A stretch of DNA of 19,689 nucleotides from UBA5266 sp964610025 (GTDB taxonomy: Bacteria; Bacteroidota; Bacteroidia; Bacteroidales; WCHB1-69). The notes under the pieces are model-generated. The model was given only the letters and a program-made list of their open reading frames with translations. It was not told where the DNA came from and ran no database searches. A program made the position numbers and the translations under genes. Below, one piece after another: positions 8,522 to 16,078 of the stretch (positions are counted from its first letter, which is position 1; each line of letters starts with the position of its first letter). The DNA is taken from the NCBI GenBank assembly GCA_964610025.1, contig CAZSTX010000043.1, positions 1 to 19,689 of the forward strand, in the 5' to 3' direction.

Positions 8522-8674
8522 TTATAAGTTTTTTGGATTTAATCTTACAACCTTTCCTTTATCAGAAACTACTAATACAAAATTTCTTTCTTTTTTTGTA
8601 CGAATTAATTTCGCATGTGTAAGTTCTAATCCTAAAAGAATTTTTTCTCTAATATTGTTGTTCTTTTTTGTCAT
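8522..8674 (-). CDS. Small basic protein coupled to the zeta-type kinase (candidate antitoxin or accessory factor)
   Basis: A 50-codon ORF starts ATG ACA AAA AAG and ends in TAA. The protein is highly basic (nine Lys, four Arg against three Glu and one Asp). It begins with a polar stretch, then a likely helix REKILLGLELTHAKLIRTKK, then a likely beta hairpin FVLVVSDKGKVVRLNP. Its ATG lies one base after the TGA of the upstream kinase gene (TGA-T-ATG), which is the arrangement expected for translational coupling and the main reason to believe it is real. It has no signal peptide or membrane segment. I do not recognise a named family. The position suggests an antitoxin, regulator or partner of the kinase, but this is inference. 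In classical epsilon/zeta and PezAT modules the antitoxin gene comes before the toxin, so the order is reversed. Confidence 0.7.
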   Translation of the reverse strand: MTKKNNNIREKILLGLELTHAKLIRTKKERNFVLVVSDKGKVVRLNPKNL

Positions 8675-8675
8675 A

Positions 8676-9245
8676 TCAAGCTAACTTTTTTATTGTATCG
8701 TAAGTGATATTGTTTTTAATGTCAATACTTTTATTATAATACCCTTCTGCTATAAATTCTGCTTGTGTTTTGGAGTTGTCAAAAATCATCCAATAATCGC
8801 AAATAGGAATATAGAGTGTAAATAAGTTTTTTATTCCTGAATAATATCTGCGTATAATAGTAGTAGAAGGAACGTTATGTCCGCCTTCGGTTACTCTTAT
8901 TTTTACTCTTTCTAAAGCCAATTCAACAGAATCTAACCAGAAAAAAATTAAGGTAATTTTATATCCAAGTTCTCTAGCTTTTATTATTGTTTTTGTAAAC
9001 ATTTTAGTTGCTAAAGTGGTTTCTATAGCAAAATCTGTTTTGTTTTGTAATAGTTTATCCATTTTTTTTATTATCATGCTTCCTGCATCTATGGCAGCTT
9101 TTTCTGGATTTAGAGGAGATAAGCCTCTAGCTATTTCATCTGCATTTAAGAACTCTAAACATGCTAATGTTTCAGGTAATATACTAAAAGAGGCAGTTGT
9201 TTTGCCTGCTCCATTACACCCAGAAATAATAAATAAATTTGGCAT
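8676..9245 (-). CDS. Zeta-toxin-family P-loop kinase
   Basis: A 189-residue P-loop protein. Walker A is GCNGAGKT (9-16). The zeta-family substrate segment is FLNADEIARGLSP (32-44), with D36 in the position of the catalytic base. FAIETTLAT (72-80) follows, then the lid-region signature RVKIRVTEGGHNVPSTTIIRRY (113-134) with the conserved GGH.VP and Arg pair. Characterised zeta and PezT toxins phosphorylate UDP-N-acetylglucosamine and so block peptidoglycan synthesis. Chromosomal relatives like this may use other substrates. I chose the ATG at 9245 because MPNLFIISG fits the family start. An in-frame ATG at 9302 would add 19 basic and hydrophobic residues and lies at a short distance from the predicted promoter, so it cannot be excluded. 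A small ORF begins one base past the stop. No epsilon-type antitoxin gene precedes it. Confidence 0.88.
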   Translation of the reverse strand: MPNLFIISGCNGAGKTTASFSILPETLACLEFLNADEIARGLSPLNPEKAAIDAGSMIIKKMDKLLQNKTDFAIETTLATKMFTKTIIKARELGYKITLIFFWLDSVELALERVKIRVTEGGHNVPSTTIIRRYYSGIKNLFTLYIPICDYWMIFDNSKTQAEFIAEGYYNKSIDIKNNITYDTIKKLA

Positions 9246-9317
9246 TTTTTTTATTATTTTTAAAATAAAAAAATAATATTTCCGAAAAAAATGTTTATAC
9301 ATTAACGACAAATTATC

Positions 9318-9372
9318 AACTTTACAAAAGTATAATTTTTTTTTAACATCACATAGGCTTTTTTGTAAAGTT
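9318..9372. repeat. 12-bp perfect inverted repeat spanning the zeta-kinase promoter
   Basis: AACTTTACAAAA (9318-9329) and TTTTGTAAAGTT (9361-9372) are exact reverse complements, 31 bases apart. The first arm overlaps the minus-strand -7 element, so a dimeric or tetrameric regulator bound here could block transcription. The arms also resemble the extended -7 motif TTTTGTAAAG seen upstream of the beta-helix gene, which is an alternative explanation. Confidence 0.5.
9325..9332 (-). promoter_or_regulatory. -7 promoter element for the zeta kinase
   Basis: CAAAAGTA on the plus strand reads TACTTTTG on the minus strand, matching TAnnTTTG. It predicts a transcript start near 9318 and a leader of about 70 nt to the ATG at 9245, or about 16 nt to the alternative ATG at 9302. 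No clear -33 TTG was found. Confidence 0.45.
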
Positions 9373-9390
9373 TTAACATGTAAATGTTAA
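9341..9390. repeat. Repeated TTAACAT boxes upstream of the zeta kinase
   Basis: TTTTAACAT occurs at 9341-9349 and again at 9371-9379, exactly 30 bases apart. An inverted copy ATGTTAA at 9384-9390 forms a 7-bp palindrome with the second box around GTAA. The first box lies in the region expected for the -33 contact of the kinase promoter. The rest of the gene-free stretch 9391-9586 shows only an imperfect hairpin (TTAGAGAC / GTTTCTAA near 9435-9475) and no ORF that I can support. Confidence 0.4.
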
Positions 9391-9586
9391 TAAGCAGATT
9401 CTCTGATAGAAAAAAAATCAATAAATATTTAATTAACAGGTTGTTAGAGACTTGAGAAAATGGCTTGTTTCTAATCTTAACTGCTTCAAATATGGTAGTT
9501 TTATGCTGTTTTTATCGTTTTATAATCAATTTTACTAAATTTTGTTTTTTTTAAAATAGTAAAATTATGGAAGGAAATAATGATTT

Positions 9587-9629
9587 AAAAAAAAATAGCT
9601 ATGAAAAAAAATGCTGTTTCATAGCTATT
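9587..9629 (-). terminator. Rho-independent terminator of the DPS-like ferritin gene
   Basis: On the minus strand a 13-bp perfect stem, AATAGCTATGAAA (9617-9629 side) with TTTCATAGCTATT (9594-9606 side), closes a 10-base loop. It is followed at once by nine T residues (complement of the A run 9587-9595). It begins 14 bases past the stop of the ferritin gene, which is textbook placement. Confidence 0.85.
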
Positions 9630-9642
9630 ACGTATTATAATT

Positions 9643-10152
9643 TTATCTTATTTTTCTTATTTCTTCTTTCAAACGATTAATATCTGTTATCCACGATTCT
9701 ATATCTTCTTCGTGTTCTAATTCATCGTTTAAAATTTTCACTGCCATTTGGTGTGTCGAAAAATCTTTTCCAGCAGTGAAGTCAGCAATTTCTTGATAAC
9801 GTTGTATTGCACATCGTTCTCCTGCTAAATTTTGTTCAAGAATAACTTCAATATATGGATCGGCAGGTTCTTCATAGTTACAACGTGAAAATTTAGTCCA
9901 ATCTTTTGGATTAATTACAGGTGTACCACCTAATTGGATAATTCTGTCGGCAACTAATACGGCATGCTCTAACTCTTCGTCGGCATGAACTAATAATTCG
10001 GCTTCGACTTCGCTTCGCATAGGACCTTCCATTAAACGTGCACCAATCCAATATTGATAGAATGCTAACCACTCTTCTGATAAAGCGGCGTTTAACATTT
10101 TAATTAATTTCTCTACGTCAAGTGACGATACTTTTCTTGCTTCTTTTCCCAT
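9643..10152 (-). CDS. Ferritin-like iron-storage protein, DPS-like (thioferritin) type
   Basis: A 169-residue four-helix-bundle protein. Likely di-iron ligands are E27 in LSEEWLAFYQY, E60 and H63 in DEELEH, E112 in LAGERCAIQRYQE, and E144 and H147 in NDELEH. This gives the bacterioferritin-like ferroxidase layout E...ExxH...E...ExxH. Two cysteines, C91 (SRCNYEEP) and C114 (GERC), lie 23 residues apart. DPS-like proteins of archaea and Bacteroides carry such a conserved Cys pair near the metal site, and that is why I prefer this class over bacterioferritin. The proteins assemble into 12-subunit cages that oxidise and store iron with peroxide, protecting DNA and enzymes. No haem-binding role is claimed. 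The gene has its own promoter and a strong terminator and is divergent from tilS. Confidence 0.85.
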   Translation of the reverse strand: MGKEARKVSSLDVEKLIKMLNAALSEEWLAFYQYWIGARLMEGPMRSEVEAELLVHADEELEHAVLVADRIIQLGGTPVINPKDWTKFSRCNYEEPADPYIEVILEQNLAGERCAIQRYQEIADFTAGKDFSTHQMAVKILNDELEHEEDIESWITDINRLKEEIRKIR

Positions 10153-10214
10153 AATGATTATGTTTTATTTATTATTAAAATTTAGTTATATTTTTTTTTC
10201 TAAAAAAATCATTG

Positions 10215-10222
10215 CAAAAATA
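10215..10222 (-). promoter_or_regulatory. -7 promoter element for the DPS-like ferritin gene
   Basis: CAAAAATA on the plus strand reads TATTTTTG on the minus strand, matching TAnnTTTG, about 60 bases before the ATG at 10152. No distinct -33 TTG. It is back-to-back with the tilS promoter about 70 bases away. Confidence 0.45.
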
Positions 10223-10291
10223 TACAATTATTTTATATAAATAAAAAAAAATATTTTTTTTCTATTTTATTATAAATTTATATATTTGTTA

Positions 10292-10299
10292 TACCTTTG
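10292..10299 (+). promoter_or_regulatory. -7 promoter element for tilS-murA
   Basis: TACCTTTG followed by C is an exact TAnnTTTG match. It lies inside the frame that extends upstream of tilS, so it supports the downstream ATG at 10358 as the true start. The predicted leader is about 50 nt. Confidence 0.6.
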
Positions 10300-10357
10300 C
10301 ATAAAATATTGTTATATAATATTTATTATAATCAAATTTAACTTTTACATTGAGTAT

Positions 10358-11686
10358 ATGATTGATAGATTTTTGTGTAATATAAATAATTTAATAAAAT
10401 CATCAGACAAAGTATTGCTGGCTGTTAGTGGTGGGATTGATTCTGTGGTAATGTTGCATTTATTTCAGCAAGCATCTTATCAAATAGCTATTGCCCATTG
10501 TAATTTTCAGTTGAGAGGAAAAGATGCAGACAATGATGAAGATTTTGTAAAGCAATTAGCTATTCAATATGATATTCCATGTTTTTCTATTCGTTTTGAT
10601 ACGGAGTATTATGCCGAAAAATATAAATTATCAATACAAATGGCAGCTAGAGAATTGAGATACGATTGGTTTAATATGCTCATTCGAGAAAAACAATATG
10701 ATTATATAGCAACGGCACATCAACGCGATGATGTTTTAGAAACATTTTTTATTAATACGTTTCGTAAAACAGGCATAAAAGGTTTGTGTGGAATAAAAGA
10801 AAAAAAAGATAATATTATCCGTCCTATTTTGCATTTTAGCCGTCAAGAGATAATAAATTATGCAAACAATCAACAAATTGCTTACCGAGAAGATAAAACA
10901 AATGATTCTGATTATTATATGAGAAATTATATACGACATCATATTTTGCCTAAATTAAAGCAAATGCAAAATAATTATGATGATATCTTATATGAAACAA
11001 TAACTATATTGCAACAACAAGAAGCTATTTATAGTAAATATATTGAGGAAGTTAAAAAACAAATAATTGAAATAAAAGACAATATTTATATTATTGATAT
11101 ACAAAAATTAAAACAATTAGATAATACTAAAACTTATTTATACGAACTAATAAATTCTTTTGGATTTAATATGGCTCAAGCAGAAAGTATTTTGACAACT
11201 TTAGACAATGAGTCAGGAAGAATGTTTTACTCTCCAACTCATTGTTTATTAAAAGATAGATATAGTCTACAAATAAAACGAATTGAGCAGCAGCAGCAAG
11301 CTGTTATAATCGAAGATAGATTGATAAACAATAAAATGCAACAACATTATCTGCTATTTGAAAGATTTTCATACCATCAAGATTTTAAAATGCAAAATAT
11401 AAGCAACATTGCTTATTTCGACGCAGATAAAATTATCTTTCCTTTAATTATTAGAAAATGGAAAGAAGGCGATGTGTTTTATCCTTTTGGAATGAAAGGC
11501 AGTAAAAAAATAAGCGATTTTTTTATTGATAATAAAATGTCGTTATTTGAAAAACAACATACCGATATACTTTTTAATGGCAATGGAGATATTCTTTGGG
11601 TTCTTGGTAAGCGTTCCGATAATCGTTATCGACTAACAACATTGTCTAAAAATATAATGAAAATTACTTATTCTCAGAAAAATTAA
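10358..11686 (+). CDS. tilS: tRNA(Ile)-lysidine synthase
   Basis: TilS attaches lysine to C34 of the CAU anticodon of a tRNA-Ile, changing both codon reading (AUG to AUA) and charging; it is essential in most bacteria. The N-terminal PP-loop ATPase has SGGIDS at residues 24-29 in VLLAVSGGIDSVVMLHLF. It is followed by AIAHCNFQLRGKDADND, a conserved TilS segment, and by TAHQRDDVLETFFIN. The C-terminal TilS_C domain occupies about 361-435 (RKWKEGDVFYPFGMKGSKKI, SDFF, RLT). The start at 10358 gives 442 residues beginning MIDRFLCNINNLI. An in-frame TTG at 10286 exists but would put the promoter inside the gene. murA begins 28 bases downstream, so the two are probably one operon. Confidence 0.95.
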   Translation: MIDRFLCNINNLIKSSDKVLLAVSGGIDSVVMLHLFQQASYQIAIAHCNFQLRGKDADNDEDFVKQLAIQYDIPCFSIRFDTEYYAEKYKLSIQMAARELRYDWFNMLIREKQYDYIATAHQRDDVLETFFINTFRKTGIKGLCGIKEKKDNIIRPILHFSRQEIINYANNQQIAYREDKTNDSDYYMRNYIRHHILPKLKQMQNNYDDILYETITILQQQEAIYSKYIEEVKKQIIEIKDNIYIIDIQKLKQLDNTKTYLYELINSFGFNMAQAESILTTLDNESGRMFYSPTHCLLKDRYSLQIKRIEQQQQAVIIEDRLINNKMQQHYLLFERFSYHQDFKMQNISNIAYFDADKIIFPLIIRKWKEGDVFYPFGMKGSKKISDFFIDNKMSLFEKQHTDILFNGNGDILWVLGKRSDNRYRLTTLSKNIMKITYSQKN

Positions 11687-11714
11687 CTGTTATTATATAT
11701 ATAAATGATTTATC

Positions 11715-13031
11715 ATGGCAAAATTTGAAATAGAAGGAGGTAATCAATTAAAAGGAGAATTGATACCACAAGGAGCTAAAAACGAAGCATTGCAAGTGCT
11801 TTGTGCAGTTTTATTAACAAAAGAAAAAGTTATCATTTCTAATATTCCTAATATATTAGATGTTAACAGACTTATTGGATTGCTAAAAACAATGGGCGTA
11901 AAAGTAGAACAGCTTTTAGCTGATACTTACTCTTTTGAAACTACTGACGTTGATTTCAAGTATTTACAAACCGATGATTTTATAAAACAAGCTAATCGTT
12001 TACGAGGATCTATTATGATTTTAGGTCCTTTGTTAGCAAGATTTAAGCAAGGAATGGCACCACAGCCTGGTGGAGATAAAATAGGTCGTAGAAAATTAGA
12101 CATCCACTTCGATGGATTATTAAAATTAGGTGCAAAAATGGAAATATGTGAAGATAAGATGCTATATAAACTAACAACCAATCAATTGAAAGGTTGTTAT
12201 ATGCACCTTGAAGAAGCATCTGTAACTGCTACAGCTAATATTATTATGGCTGCTGTTTTAGCTGAAGGTAAAACAACAATTTTTAATGCTGCGTGTGAAC
12301 CTTATCTTTATCAATTATGCACTATGCTAAATAATATGGGAGCAAAGATAAATGGAGTGGGTTCTAATTTACTTATAATAGATGGAGTGAGCGAATTGCA
12401 TGGAACTACTCATCGTTTATTGCCGGATATGATTGAAATAGGAAGTTTTATAGGAATGGCTGCCATTACCCAATCGGAAATTACCATTAAAAATATAGGC
12501 TACGAACATTTGGGAATTATACCGAAAGTTTTTCAACGATTGGGTATACATATGGAACGAAAAGGCGAAGACTTATATATTCCTGCACAATCGAGTTATG
12601 AAGTTGAAACGTTTATGGATGGTTCTATTATGACTATTGCCGATGCACCTTGGCCAGGTTTTACTCCCGACCTTATTAGTATCGTATTAGTAACTGCTAT
12701 TCAAGCTAAAGGAAGTGTGTTGATTCATCAAAAAATGTTTGAAAGTCGTTTGTTTTTTGTTGATAAATTAATTGATATGGGAGCTCAAATTATTTTATGT
12801 GATCCACACAGAGCGACAGTTATAGGTTTGAATCAGCAATATTCACTAAAAGCTACTACGATGACTTCGCCCGATATTAGAGCAGGAGTAGCCTTGCTTA
12901 TAGCGGCACTTTCAGCAAAGGGTAAAAGTGTTATTTATAATATAGATCAAATAGATAGAGGTTATCAAAATATTGATATTCGTTTAAAAAACATAGGAGC
13001 TAATATTCAACGAATAAGTGAAAACAATTAA
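11715..13031 (+). CDS. murA: UDP-N-acetylglucosamine 1-carboxyvinyltransferase, Asp-type active site
   Basis: MurA transfers enolpyruvate from PEP to UDP-GlcNAc, the first committed step of peptidoglycan synthesis. The 438-residue protein has two inside-out alpha/beta domains. K22-N23 in GAKNEAL matches the E. coli substrate-binding pair. The active loop reads QPGGDKIGRRKLDIHF, where the Cys that is C115 in E. coli is D121 (codon GAT at 12075-12077). R126 aligns with E. coli R120. The proton-transfer Asp lies in APWPGFTPD, and SPDIRAG and DRGYQNID are conserved near the end. Asp in place of this Cys keeps activity and confers fosfomycin insensitivity in Mycobacterium, Chlamydia and Borrelia enzymes. 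The gene follows tilS by 28 bases; leuS behind it has its own promoter element. Confidence 0.96.
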   Translation: MAKFEIEGGNQLKGELIPQGAKNEALQVLCAVLLTKEKVIISNIPNILDVNRLIGLLKTMGVKVEQLLADTYSFETTDVDFKYLQTDDFIKQANRLRGSIMILGPLLARFKQGMAPQPGGDKIGRRKLDIHFDGLLKLGAKMEICEDKMLYKLTTNQLKGCYMHLEEASVTATANIIMAAVLAEGKTTIFNAACEPYLYQLCTMLNNMGAKINGVGSNLLIIDGVSELHGTTHRLLPDMIEIGSFIGMAAITQSEITIKNIGYEHLGIIPKVFQRLGIHMERKGEDLYIPAQSSYEVETFMDGSIMTIADAPWPGFTPDLISIVLVTAIQAKGSVLIHQKMFESRLFFVDKLIDMGAQIILCDPHRATVIGLNQQYSLKATTMTSPDIRAGVALLIAALSAKGKSVIYNIDQIDRGYQNIDIRLKNIGANIQRISENN

Positions 13032-13082
13032 TCCTTTTATGTAATCTTATTTTCTATTATCAAATAATTCTTTTTATTTTAC

Positions 13083-13090
13083 TATCTTTG
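13083..13090 (+). promoter_or_regulatory. -7 promoter element for leuS
   Basis: TATCTTTG followed by C is an exact TAnnTTTG match 31 bases before the leuS ATG, predicting a leader of about 25 nt. No clear -33 TTG at the expected distance. Confidence 0.55.
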
Positions 13091-13121
13091 CAAACTTTTT
13101 TTATAGAATAAGATAAGACAT

Positions 13122-15902
13122 ATGGAATATAATTTCAATGATATAGAAAGTAAATGGAGAAAATATTGGGCAGAAAATAAAACTTTTAGTGCAGAAAATT
13201 TTTCGCTAAAGCCTAAGTTTTATATTTTAGATATGTTTCCTTATCCATCAGGTTCAGGATTACATGTAGGACATCCATTGGGATATATTGCAAGTGATAT
13301 TTTTGCCCGCTATAAACGATTAAAAGGCTATAATGTATTGCACCCAATGGGATTTGATGCTTTCGGATTGCCAGCAGAACAATACGCTATAGAAACAGGA
13401 CAGCACCCTGCTATTACTACAGAAAACAACATTAAACGCTATAAAGAACAATTAAATAAATTAGGTTTATCTTTCGATTGGGATAGAGAATTAAGAACTT
13501 CTGATCCCGCTTATTATAAATGGACTCAATGGACTTTTATACAGTTGTTTCATCATTATTATTGCACTCGTACACAAAAAGCACAACCAATAAGTGAACT
13601 AATAAAAAAAATGGAACATGCAGGAACAGAAGATATTAATGCTGCAACTGATACAAAACTACAATTAACATCTGATGAGTGGAATGCAAAAAGTGAAGAT
13701 GAAAAGCAAACTATACTAATGCATTATCGTTTAGCTTATCTTTCTGATTGTGTAGTAAATTGGTGTCCCGAATTAGGTACTGTATTAGCAAACGATGAAG
13801 TGGTAAATGGAACATCTGTTAGAGGGGGGTGTCCTGTAGAACAACGTTCAATGCAACAATGGTCGTTGCGAATAACAGCTTATGCTGATAGATTATTAGA
13901 AGGATTAGATAGGGTAGAGTGGTCAGATTCATTAAAAGAAATACAACGTAATTGGATAGGAAGAAGCGAAGGTGCTTTCATTCAATTTCCTATTCAACAT
14001 CAAAAAGTAACATTAGATGTTTTTACTACACGTCCTGATACAATTTTTGGAGTTAGTTTTATGGTTCTTTCTCCAGAGCATCAGCTTGTTAAAAAAATAA
14101 CTACTTCTCAACAAAAGCAAAATGTAGCAGAATATATAAAAGAAACAAAAAATAAATGTGAACGTGAGCGATTGGCAGAAGTAAAAAAAATAAGCGGTGT
14201 ATTTACTGGTGCTTATGCAATACATCCTTTTAATAAAACGCTTATTCCGATATGGATATCAGATTATGTATTGAGCGGATATGGAACGGGAGCAATTATG
14301 GCAGTTCCAGCTCACGACAGTCGTGATTTTGCTTTTGCTCGGCATTTTAATTTGCCAATTAAACAAGTGATTTTACCTATTGGAGAAAAACAAGAAAATA
14401 CAGACAATTGGATAGATGCTAAAGAAGCAAAAAATGGCAATTGTATTAATTCTGATTTTATTAATGACTTATCGGTAGAAAAGGCTATGACAATGATAAT
14501 TGAAAAAGTTGTCGATATGAAAATAGGGTATGGTACAGTAAATTATCGTTTAAGAGATGCTATTTTTAGTCGTCAACGTTATTGGGGAGAACCATTTCCT
14601 ATTTATTATAAAAATACTATTCCCTACACACTTCCAGAGTCAGAACTCCCTTTACAATTGCCCGAAGTAGATTCCTATTTGCCCACTTCCGAAGGGGAAC
14701 CACCTTTGGCAAGAGCTAAAAATTGGACTTACGAAGGATATCGTCTTGATTATAATACGATGCCTGGATTTGCTGGCTCTAATGCCTATTATTTACGCTA
14801 TATGGATCCAAATAATAACCAAGAATATTTTTCTAAAGAAGTTAATGAATACTGGAAAAATGTAGATTTATATATAGGTGGAATTGAACATGCTACAGGT
14901 CATTTATTGTATGCTCGATTTTGGAATAAATTTTTATACGATTTAGGCTTAACATCTATGGATGAGCCATTTCAAAAATTAGTAAATCAAGGAATGATAC
15001 AAGGAAGGTCTAATTTTGTATACCGTATAAAAGGAACAAACACCTTTGTTTCTTATCATTTAAAAGAAAAATACGAAACAGATATTATTCATGTTGATAT
15101 TAATATAGTAGATAATGATGTTTTAGATATCGATGCTTTTCAAAAATGGCGTTCTGAATATGAAAATGCAGAATTTATATTAGAAGATGGAAAGTATATT
15201 TGTGGATATGATATCGAAAAAATGTCAAAATCACTGTATAATGTGCAAAATCCTGATGATATTATTGAAAAATATGGTGCTGATGCCTTGAGAATGTATG
15301 AAATGTTTTTAGGGCCAATTGAGCAATCAAAGCCTTGGGATATAAAAGGAATAGAGGGGGTTTATCGTTTTTTAAGAAAATTTTGGAGACTATATCATGA
15401 CGCTAAAAGTCAATTTTATATTACAGATGAAGAGCCTACAGCCGAAGAGTTAAAGGTTTTACATAAAACAATAAAGAAAATAGAAGAAGATATAAATAAA
15501 ATGTCATACAATACAGCAGTGAGTGCATTTATGGTTTGTGTTAATGAACTTGCTGATTTAAAATGCAATAAAAAAGATATTTTACAACCTCTTGCTATTC
15601 TAATTTCTCCTTTTGCACCTCATATTGCCGAAGAATTATGGGTATTATTAGGAAATGAGAAAAGTATTTGTTTTGCTACATTTCCTATTTTAGAAAATAA
15701 ATATTTGACAGAATCCAATTATAATTATCCAGTTTCATTCAATGGCAAAATGCGTTTTGTATTATCTTTGCCTATTAATATTACTAAAGAAGAAATAGAA
15801 CAAGCAGCACTCAATGCCCCTGAAACCAAAAAATGGCTTAAAGAAAATACTCCGAAAAAAGTGATTATTATACCTAAAAAAATCATCAATTTTGTGCTGT
15901 AA
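13122..15902 (+). CDS. leuS: Leucine--tRNA ligase
   Basis: LeuRS charges tRNA-Leu. The 926-residue protein has HVGH at 48-51 in FPYPSGSGLHVGHPLGY. The editing domain carries TTRPDTIFG from about residue 301, with VPAHDSRDFAFA further on. KMSKS is at 700-704 in DIEKMSKSLYN. The anticodon-binding helices contain ISPFAPHIAEELW, and the C-terminal tail ends EEIEQAALNAPETKKWL then KVIIIPKKIINFVL. An insertion of about 50 residues (from near 147, QPISELIKKMEHAGTEDINA onward) before LAYLSDCVVNWCPELGTVLAND makes it longer than the roughly 860 residues of E. coli LeuRS. This insertion is, to my knowledge, common in Bacteroidota. It appears to be transcribed alone. Confidence 0.97.
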   Translation: MEYNFNDIESKWRKYWAENKTFSAENFSLKPKFYILDMFPYPSGSGLHVGHPLGYIASDIFARYKRLKGYNVLHPMGFDAFGLPAEQYAIETGQHPAITTENNIKRYKEQLNKLGLSFDWDRELRTSDPAYYKWTQWTFIQLFHHYYCTRTQKAQPISELIKKMEHAGTEDINAATDTKLQLTSDEWNAKSEDEKQTILMHYRLAYLSDCVVNWCPELGTVLANDEVVNGTSVRGGCPVEQRSMQQWSLRITAYADRLLEGLDRVEWSDSLKEIQRNWIGRSEGAFIQFPIQHQKVTLDVFTTRPDTIFGVSFMVLSPEHQLVKKITTSQQKQNVAEYIKETKNKCERERLAEVKKISGVFTGAYAIHPFNKTLIPIWISDYVLSGYGTGAIMAVPAHDSRDFAFARHFNLPIKQVILPIGEKQENTDNWIDAKEAKNGNCINSDFINDLSVEKAMTMIIEKVVDMKIGYGTVNYRLRDAIFSRQRYWGEPFPIYYKNTIPYTLPESELPLQLPEVDSYLPTSEGEPPLARAKNWTYEGYRLDYNTMPGFAGSNAYYLRYMDPNNNQEYFSKEVNEYWKNVDLYIGGIEHATGHLLYARFWNKFLYDLGLTSMDEPFQKLVNQGMIQGRSNFVYRIKGTNTFVSYHLKEKYETDIIHVDINIVDNDVLDIDAFQKWRSEYENAEFILEDGKYICGYDIEKMSKSLYNVQNPDDIIEKYGADALRMYEMFLGPIEQSKPWDIKGIEGVYRFLRKFWRLYHDAKSQFYITDEEPTAEELKVLHKTIKKIEEDINKMSYNTAVSAFMVCVNELADLKCNKKDILQPLAILISPFAPHIAEELWVLLGNEKSICFATFPILENKYLTESNYNYPVSFNGKMRFVLSLPINITKEEIEQAALNAPETKKWLKENTPKKVIIIPKKIINFVL

Positions 15903-16078
15903 TTTTATTTTTCTTGTTTTTTTTTAGTTTTGAATCTTAAACTCTTAATATATAACTTCTTATTCTAAAATTAAAAAAAAATAAAATTGAGATATAGACT
16001 ATGTATTTATATCAAAATTTTTTTATACTTTTACACCTCATTTTTTTAAACACTTAATAATAAAAAAAAATAGCGATT

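Noticed and set aside
9391..9586. A decayed gene or non-coding RNA in the gap between the zeta kinase and the ferritin gene
   Set aside because: No coding frame with recognisable residues was found. The hairpin TTAGAGAC / GTTTCTAA is imperfect and has no promoter element or terminator of its own.
10286..10357. Upstream extension of tilS from a TTG codon
   Set aside because: The added residues are unlike TilS N-termini and the stretch contains the exact promoter element TACCTTTG. The ATG at 10358 fits the family.
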